From positions 424,001 to 488,000 of the forward strand of contig JAKTNV010000067.1 of the NCBI GenBank assembly GCA_022747635.1: 64,000 nucleotides of DNA. Reading direction: 5' to 3'. The notes beneath the pieces are model-generated. The model was not told the origin of the DNA and made no database searches. It was given only the letters and a program-made list of their open reading frames with translations. The translations under genes were made by a program, and so were the position numbers. How positions within the stretch are numbered: the stretch's first letter is position 1; each line of letters opens with the position of its first letter. Origin of the DNA: Hetaerina americana (lineage: Eukaryota > Arthropoda > Insecta > Odonata > Calopterygidae). Of this stretch, positions 58,433-64,000 are shown in pieces.

Positions 58433-58619
58433 AACTTCCAATTCACCTAACCTGATTCTTTCGAATGTATTACATCATGCTTGATTTGAGTCAAGTTGGA
58501 AAAATGTACAAACAAGGTTTAAATCACCCACTCCCGGACAATTCGAATTTTTTTCCCGTTTGTGTACGAAAGAATATTACGGAGAAGAAATCGGGGAAAG
58601 TGGTAGAGAGCGAGGACAG

Positions 58620-58859
58620 CGTGTTCGCATGTTGTGTGGAGCACTCGATGGCTGATGAGTTAAAGGCCCCGGGTTCAAACCCGGGAGAAGCAGAGCCCCA
58701 GCGAATCCCAAGCAGAGTGATTTTCTGTGAACGGGACCTTCCTGGGAAACCGCAGGTGGCCCAGGGGAAGGTCACGCGGCTTAAGGATTAGCCCGAGGTT
58801 AACTCTGTTCTCCGGGTCGAAGGTAGGTTGACTCAATTTTAATCGATCGGAATCAAGTC

Positions 58860-58860
<1 letters not shown>
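58620..58860 (+). mobile_element. Possible tRNA-related SINE
   Basis: GGGTTCAAACCCGGG (about 58674) resembles a box B within a T-arm stem, and TGGCTGATGAG upstream could be a box A. The spacing between them is too short for a normal tRNA. The sequence ends at a (TA)n tract, as the other SINEs do. There is no second copy in the window to confirm it. Confidence 0.35.
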
Positions 58861-58903
<43 letters not shown>

Positions 58904-58916
58904 ATATATATGTATG

Positions 58917-58951
<35 letters not shown>

Positions 58952-58964
58952 ATATATATGTATG

Positions 58965-59021
<57 letters not shown>

Positions 59022-59034
59022 ATATATATGTATG

Positions 59035-59075
<41 letters not shown>
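58861..59075. repeat. (TA)n with a repeated GTAGTATATATATGTATGT unit
   Basis: About 215 bp of TA interrupted three times by the same short GTAGTATATATATGTATGTTA block, so the tract expanded by higher-order duplication. Confidence 0.93.
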
Positions 59076-59076
<1 letters not shown>

Positions 59077-59147
59077 CTTATTTCAAAGTCTCACGGATGT
59101 GAGTAATAATAAACATCAAGGTAGCACTGGCGAACAAAAACACACCA

Positions 59148-59281
59148 ACAAGAAACTCACACGTATTCCGAATTTTCGGTGGTCAAACCACCTTCCTCAA
59201 GGGAGAAGGAAGGAACTCGTTCCTTCTTTTACTCCTCATGAGGTGGTTAACCCACCGAAAATTCGGAATACGAGTTTCTTT
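59148..59281. mobile_element. Palindromic terminus with hammerhead-like cores
   Basis: Arms of about 64 bp, centred near 59217. Minus strand: TTGAGGA (59200-59194), one A, GGTGG/CCACC stem II, GAAAA. Plus strand: CTCATGA (59235-59241), GGTGG/CCACC, GAAAA (59257 on). Each core box has one mismatch to CTGANGA, at different positions, so the arms decayed separately after forming. The (TA)n at 58861-59075 lies upstream. Confidence 0.6.
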
Positions 59282-59317
59282 TTTGTGTTTTATATGTAAA
59301 TAAATATGTATAAACCA

Positions 59318-59562
59318 TAAACACAGTAATCAATCCGAAGGTCGGTTTGATAGGTGATGGTAGAGTTCACCCAGTACTAAGCCCTATACGGCGTGTTAAA
59401 TTCATAAATCAGAGTAGGGGGGCTAGTTGCTTTTCCTGTACTGGTTATGGTTTCCCAAGAAGATCTGGTACCCGAGAAATATATTGCGTGGAGCAGCAGG
59501 TGCCCTGAGTGGATTTTTCGGGAATCGAACCCGGGCCCTCCGGTCAGTAGTCCAACGCTCTA

Positions 59563-59567
<5 letters not shown>
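59318..59567 (-). mobile_element. tRNA-derived SINE, copy 3
   Basis: Minus-strand copy of the SINE family, with box B GGTTCGATTCC near 59520-59530 and the long-form body (CCAGATCTTCTTGGGAAACC). Its 5' head is cut at CTCTACATCAT, where (TA)n begins. On the other side of that tract, 59642-59663 carries the missing head piece (GGTCGCGGTAGTCCAGGGGG) in the opposite orientation. Confidence 0.85.

Positions 59568-59634
<67 letters not shown>
59568..59634. repeat. (TA)n microsatellite splitting a SINE head
   Basis: About 66 bp of TA between the truncated SINE copy 3 and an inverted SINE head fragment. Confidence 0.95.
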
Positions 59635-59636
<2 letters not shown>

Positions 59637-59641
59637 TTTTT

Positions 59642-59663
59642 GGTCGCGGTAGTCCAGGGGGTA
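59642..59663 (+). mobile_element. SINE head fragment, inverted relative to copy 3
   Basis: GGTCGCGGTAGTCCAGGGGG plus two bases, matching the first bases of the SINE family. It ends abruptly, followed by RTE-like sequence. Confidence 0.8.
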
Positions 59664-59689
59664 TGAAAATTACATAGATATGATCATTG

Positions 59690-60340
59690 ATGAATATAAA
59701 TCAAATTTTATGACGTTTTTGAGCAGGAGGAAGGCTGTGAAAATAGTATTTCATGAACTGGAGCAGGGGGAGCAGTTAACCTATCTCGGAAGTGTTTCCG
59801 ATGGTCAAATTAGAAGGAACATCAGAAGAAGAATAGCCTTATGAAAAGAATACACCCACAAAGGGGCATGAAGTTGGCTGCAAAAACGCCGAAAAAAGTA
59901 TCAAGAAAAGATGATTGAAAACCTTGGTGTGGAGCGTGGTTTTGCACGGTGCGATTGAATGGTAGTTGAAGCAAGATTATCGGAATGGATTGGAGGTTTT
60001 TAAAATGTGGGTGTGGAGCAGGATAGAGAAAGGAAAATGGACGGAAAGTAAAATCATCGGCGAAGTTCTAGTCATGGCGGGGATGAGAGGGAGTTGTAGG
60101 GACTTCCACAGAGGGCACGAAAAGTGGGAGTTTAGAGGGAGTTCCACAGGGGGCACGAAAAGTGGACGTAGAGTAGTATTTCAATTGGCGATGGAATGCT
60201 GAAGACTGTGATAGAGGGTAGAGTCAGGCAAGGTAGGAAGGGGAAACGGTTGGGGATGTTGGACAGAATTAAAGAACATAGAAAGTATTCGGAAACGAAG
60301 GACAGTTTAATATAGTATAGTGTTTGGTGTCAGGTTGTGT
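59690..60340 (+). pseudogene. RTE C-terminal fragment
   Basis: Plus-strand order is LEQGEQLTYLGSVSDGQIRR, a degraded middle, GLEVFKMWVWSRIEKGKW, KIIGEVLVMAG, then a GKVGRGNGW-like tail. It matches the RTE C-terminal region (MWVWRRMEKVKW, NEEVL in copy 1). A segment GAGGGAGTT...GGGCACGAAAAGTGG is repeated at about 60087 and 60137. Several frameshifts are present. Confidence 0.85.
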
Positions 60341-62464
60341 CTTTTTGGGACAGAGCTAAAAAGCAAGGCGATGGTTATGTGTCTCGGTGTCCATTCAAAA
60401 CCTAACTTTGACGGTAGACTACTGCTAAAAATAAATAATAGTACCAGCAGAATCTTCTTTACTGATAATATAACTCGGCTGTACTCGCCCTATCAATTTT
60501 ATATCTTTTTGTCAACAGTCGTAATTAGAAAATAGTCGCTCCTTTGATAATTACTTTTAATTTGTAATGAATAGATGCATAAAAAATAACAGACAGCTCT
60601 CCGAAGTGGCCGATTTTTCTCTCTCCATCTTTCTTCGTCCTCTTAAACTACGAGCCAGTAGTGGTGGGAATGATCTCACGCGTCGAGCACTTTCATTCCT
60701 TTTCCTCGGGACGCACGGATGGAGGCACGTGGGAGGAGAGAAAGGGAAACTCCCATGCCCACGATGGCTGTAAGAGGGTCACACTGCTAGAAAGTCCCTC
60801 CCGAAAGATGTCGCATTGGACTTCACAAGTTCTCCACGCACAAGGAGGGCCTGCGGAGGGATTAATTTAGCAGAATGCCACTCTGAAATTTGGTCTGGCT
60901 CGAAAATTAAACCAGGTTTCTCGATGTGGGGAGAAGATAAAAATTAGCCCGGAAAACCCAAGAATGTATCCTCTTTTCACATGGAAATTAGTGAAAACAA
61001 CTTACTCCCTCTAACCGTCAGCATTTGACGTAATTTTCGCTCCTCCGTCGCCTGTCACGTTGCTCGTGGGAAAATTAATTGAATTTTAGGTTCTCTGATA
61101 AGCTGACTAATAATAATCGCAGTAATTTGGTATTAATGAGATTGCTTGGTTGGTCTAAAAGCATGATTACTCGTCCACAGAGACTCCTTAACAAGACTAA
61201 ATAACGTTCACGACCGAAGCGGCATTAGAATCTGTAGTTTTCCGGTAAGCTGACGACCTCATTACGCCGAGCTAACCGGGTTGGGAAGTGGATTAATTTC
61301 TCGGCGTTAAACAAATTTAAAAGAGCAATGATATTACAGCGAAATTTTCGCCCACGCAGCGTTCTCTAACCAACAGACGTGTTTTATTATAATAAGTAAG
61401 CTTAGTAATTATACAAAATTTTATTAAATTTCCAAGTTCATTTTTTTATGGATTTTAAATATTTCTAATAACATACTCCTGTGTTAAAATTCATCCTAGT
61501 ATTGCATTTAGTTTATAGAAAAATTATTTGGAACACTTTTTTACATTAAATGCAATCATGTATAAACACCCACATGAGTTAATTGCAGTCGCAGTTTCTC
61601 TTTCATGTTACTAATAATCCTTTAACCTTGAATGTAGAAAATATTGCAATTTTTGATAGCTTTGGCAGAGTCCAGTCTTTCCTTTCATATATTTATTTGA
61701 GTTTTTCTAGCATAGCCAAGTGGTGTAATTGAGTTATAACTTGGTGTACATGCGGCATTCAAATACAATAAACAATTTAAATTGAACTTCAATTATTAGA
61801 ATAGTGTTCATCCATCAAATGTCTGGCAAATTAAAATACCCGCACTTCCTAATAACTGAATACCATGACATAAAAAGGTGGAAGGAGTGGATATTAGATC
61901 TATATTAAACTTGGAATTCACAGTTTCTGGTTTGAATTGGTGGAAGGAAGTCGTTTTGAAAAAGAGATTTCAGCCTTTTTCCACAGAGAGAAGTTTCGAT
62001 AATCGAGGCGCGCTGCAATTCACAGGGTTTGTTTCTGGTGAAATACCAAAAACGCATTTGTCTTGTACTTAAAGGTGACTCTTGATGCGAGCACCGTATA
62101 TTGAAACTTTTTATTTGGAGGAAAAGGGCTGAAATATCTTTTATTTTAAAGCAATAAATTTTCTACGCAATTAATTCCATTCCCCTTGAATGCATTTTTC
62201 ATGGCGTATTTTTCCGTTCCGATAATCTGTAAATACGCAAACATGAAGAAACCAATGAGCATCACGAAACCTTAAAAATTCAGTTCATTACTACCAATAT
62301 ATCATAATCTATTAAATATTCGATATGTTTTCCACAAGTGCAATGCAAATCGTTTTGAATTGAGATTCCGTTTCCATGATGTAATCAAGGAGGATCTCAT
62401 TTGTTAGTATTTTACGTTGTTTGTGGACTATAAATTTATTGCTTTCACATGAGGTTTTTTTTAA
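60341..62464. other. Unrecognised DNA
   Basis: A moderately GC-rich patch lies at 60590-60860; the rest is AT-rich. No gene or repeat family recognised. Confidence 0.45.
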
Positions 62465-62535
62465 CTACGGGTGTTGCCCTAACACCCTCCGCCAGACACC
62501 ATTACGGCGGCTTGTGGGAGTATTAAATAGATGTA
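62465..62535 (+). repeat. Short dispersed hairpin repeat, copy 4
   Basis: Contains GGGTGTTGCCCTAACACCC, which folds into a 7-bp hairpin. CCGCCAGACACCATTACGGC and GGCTTGTGGGAGTATTAA follow, then AGATGTAGATGTA. This is the copy with the clearest two-hairpin layout. Confidence 0.75.
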
Positions 62536-62639
62536 GATGTACGTTCGGTGCAAATGAATTTAACTTTTTCTTTCTTTTTAAACGACTTTCATTGTTTCAT
62601 ATTTATTTTTGAATGGCCCCGTTATTGAGCTGAAGGTCA

Positions 62640-63300
62640 TTTTTTAATATTACTGTTCTTCGCCTGCTGTTTCCTTTTCAATACTTTTCCGGCGTCTCCT
62701 TCGCCCTCCCTCGCCTTCTCAATGCGCCCCGGCATGGAATTCTCAACGCACGCCGAATCGTGCCTTTCCGCTGTCTTGACACGAGCCCGCCTGAACAGAT
62801 ACGGCCGGCGCCGCGAATCACGCAGTATTTCGTTTTCCTCTTCCGCCCAGCGAGCACCAGTGTCGCGTGCAAGAAGAGCGTAACGCGCTTCTTTTCGACT
62901 TTTGCTCGTTTCTCATCTCCGGTGGAAAGAGAGAGTGGGAGGGAGGGAAGGAAGGAGCCTTTGAGAAATCTAACGTGAAGGATGAGTCCGTGAGAAGCGC
63001 GACCACCGTGAAGTCTCCCTGGACAGATAAAGGCGGCCCAACCAGAGAGTTTGAAACGGAGTTCATTAGGCTGGGGCACGGTTGCCATGTAGATCCCCAA
63101 CCGCCCCGAGCCATTTCAACTCTCTCACCCACTTCGTCATTACCGCCAAAGCACACGATGGACTGCGCTGAATACAGTCCGGAATCGAGGGCGAGATGAT
63201 CCGACGTGGAATTCGAAGGACCAGGCTGTTGTGCTGCATCGAGTGGGCGATTAAAAGCGGAGTGGTATTCAGGGACGCCCCAAGATGTTAAAGACAGCAC
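62640..63300. other. GC-rich island
   Basis: CpG-rich with overlapping frames on both strands (62678-63300, minus; 62867-63199, plus). None has a recognisable domain, and strand choice cannot be made. Confidence 0.4.
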
Positions 63301-63841
63301 ATAAAATCACAGTAAGCATAGGAGTACATTTCTTGGAAATGTTTAAGCACCAACATAAGAAATAAATCTACATCTATATTTATCTACATCCATTTATTTG
63401 ATTTCATTTTTCAGTTGTTTTTACTCAACTGGGGCTCGTCTGTGCGGGTTTTAATGCATTTTCATTCCCCGTGCATTCAATGAGAGGGTGAGCAATCAGT
63501 AAAGAGAGCATGCCGCTTCTCAGATGAGAGACTCAAACATCGCGTTCACTGTTCTCATTCGACTTCAGTGCCAAGCTCCTCGAGCTAATCGCAGCTTCTC
63601 CCGCCCGAAGTGATGAAAGCAGCGCATCAATGTGTCCAAGTACTTATGCTCCCGCGAGTGGTTCAGGATGGACCCGACCTCAGAAACTAGGAGAGTACCC
63701 GAGTTTCAATTCACTTCGAGGCTAATGACGTACAACTGGGTAGGAAATCAATTATTGAGAGATATTGGACGTAGGGCGAAGGGATTTCCGAACTCCCGAA
63801 CAGGAAAGTATGGGGATGAATGGAAAATTCAAGGTAAGGTA
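63301..63841. other. Unrecognised DNA
   Basis: Includes CTACATCTATATTTATCTACATCC at about 63369, reminiscent of the AGATGTAGATGT tail of the short dispersed repeat, but without its core. No gene recognised. Confidence 0.4.
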
Positions 63842-64000
63842 CAGGGTTCGTCCGGAAAATAAGTGTACTGAGCTCAGGAAAAAAAATTTATTACACTTTT
63901 ACATATCTTAAGCTAATATTCCTCAAAATAGGACCCTTGTGAGTCGATACACTTGTTCCAGCGGCGTTCCCATTCCTGGAACGCTCCCGCGAAGGCATCA
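63842..64000 (-). mobile_element. Mariner element A, second copy (cut by window edge)
   Basis: Begins with the TIR CAGGGTTCGTCCGGAAAATA after a TA (63840-63841). Read on the minus strand, it is the 3' end of the mariner A transposase (EWERRWNKCIDSQGSYFEEY and stop). The visible 159 bp match 2623-2781 without a difference as far as I can read. Whether the part beyond the edge is full length is unknown. Confidence 0.92.

Noticed and set aside
58650..58700. Genuine tRNA gene suggested by GGGTTCAAACCCGGG
   Set aside because: No acceptor or anticodon stem can be drawn and the box A-box B spacing is wrong. Kept only as a low-confidence SINE candidate.

Overview
This window reads as nuclear DNA from an invertebrate animal, most likely an arthropod. 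The base composition is AT-rich with isolated GC-rich islands, (TA)n and (GT)n microsatellites are long, and several classes of animal transposable element are nested in one another. No host protein-coding gene, rRNA gene or genuine tRNA gene could be supported. All recognisable coding sequence belongs to mobile elements, and most of it is broken. The species cannot be fixed from this sequence.

Layout. 1-14.6 kb: mostly unrecognised DNA with GC-rich islands (about 5.9, 8.9, 10.3-11.3 and 12.5-13.4 kb) plus two internally deleted mariner elements at 2268-2781 and 2921-3671. 14.6-20.0 kb: a nested retroelement block holding a perfect palindrome embedded in (TA)n, a Penelope-like terminus, an RTE/BovB-like retrotransposon (minus strand), a (TA)n tract and a Neptune-like Penelope element (plus strand). 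20.0-24.4 kb: nothing recognised. 24.4-28.1 kb: a decayed RTE copy (minus) abutting a nearly complete Penelope-like element with a GIY-YIG endonuclease (plus). 28.1-38.3 kb: a symmetrical (AC)(AT)(GT) microsatellite, a tRNA-derived SINE, the 5' end of another RTE, and a faint mariner relic. 38.3-43.1 kb: a near-identical inverted twin of the 2921 mariner, then a mariner broken by an RTE copy. 43.3-48.7 kb: a SINE, then an almost full-length Tx1/L1-like retrotransposon (minus) interrupted at 44846-45113 by a palindromic insert flanked by 12-bp target-site duplications. 48.7-64 kb: unrecognised DNA with a 233-bp hairpin, a 120-bp tandem repeat, decayed RTE tails, two more palindromic or inverted-repeat Penelope-type termini, SINE copies, GC-rich islands, and the end of a mariner identical to the one at 2268.

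Main observation. Several Penelope-type termini carry a type I hammerhead-ribozyme architecture: a CTGANGA box, a perfect stem II, a GAAA box, a short stem III and a cleavage triplet. The most complete copy, at 44935-44974 on the minus strand, also has a closing stem I and lies inside a 268-bp palindromic insert with clear target-site duplications. A second copy at 19871-19914 keeps all three helices but has C at the position of the core U4. A third at 58343-58381 is degenerate but keeps stem I and GTC. Other copies sit in head-to-head palindromes at about 14870 and 59217 and beside the Penelope ORF at 28014. Hammerhead motifs in Penelope-like elements are known. What deserves follow-up is the short palindromic, target-site-duplicated form, which looks like a non-autonomous element built from two inverted ribozyme-bearing ends.

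How the elements relate. (TA)n tracts adjoin the ends of RTE, Penelope, Tx1 and SINE copies, so they act as shared landing or junction sites. The autonomous machinery visible here (RTE, Penelope and Tx1 reverse transcriptases, mariner transposases) is inactivated by stops, frameshifts or deletions. The non-autonomous derivatives (the deleted mariner pair, the SINEs and the palindromes) look younger.
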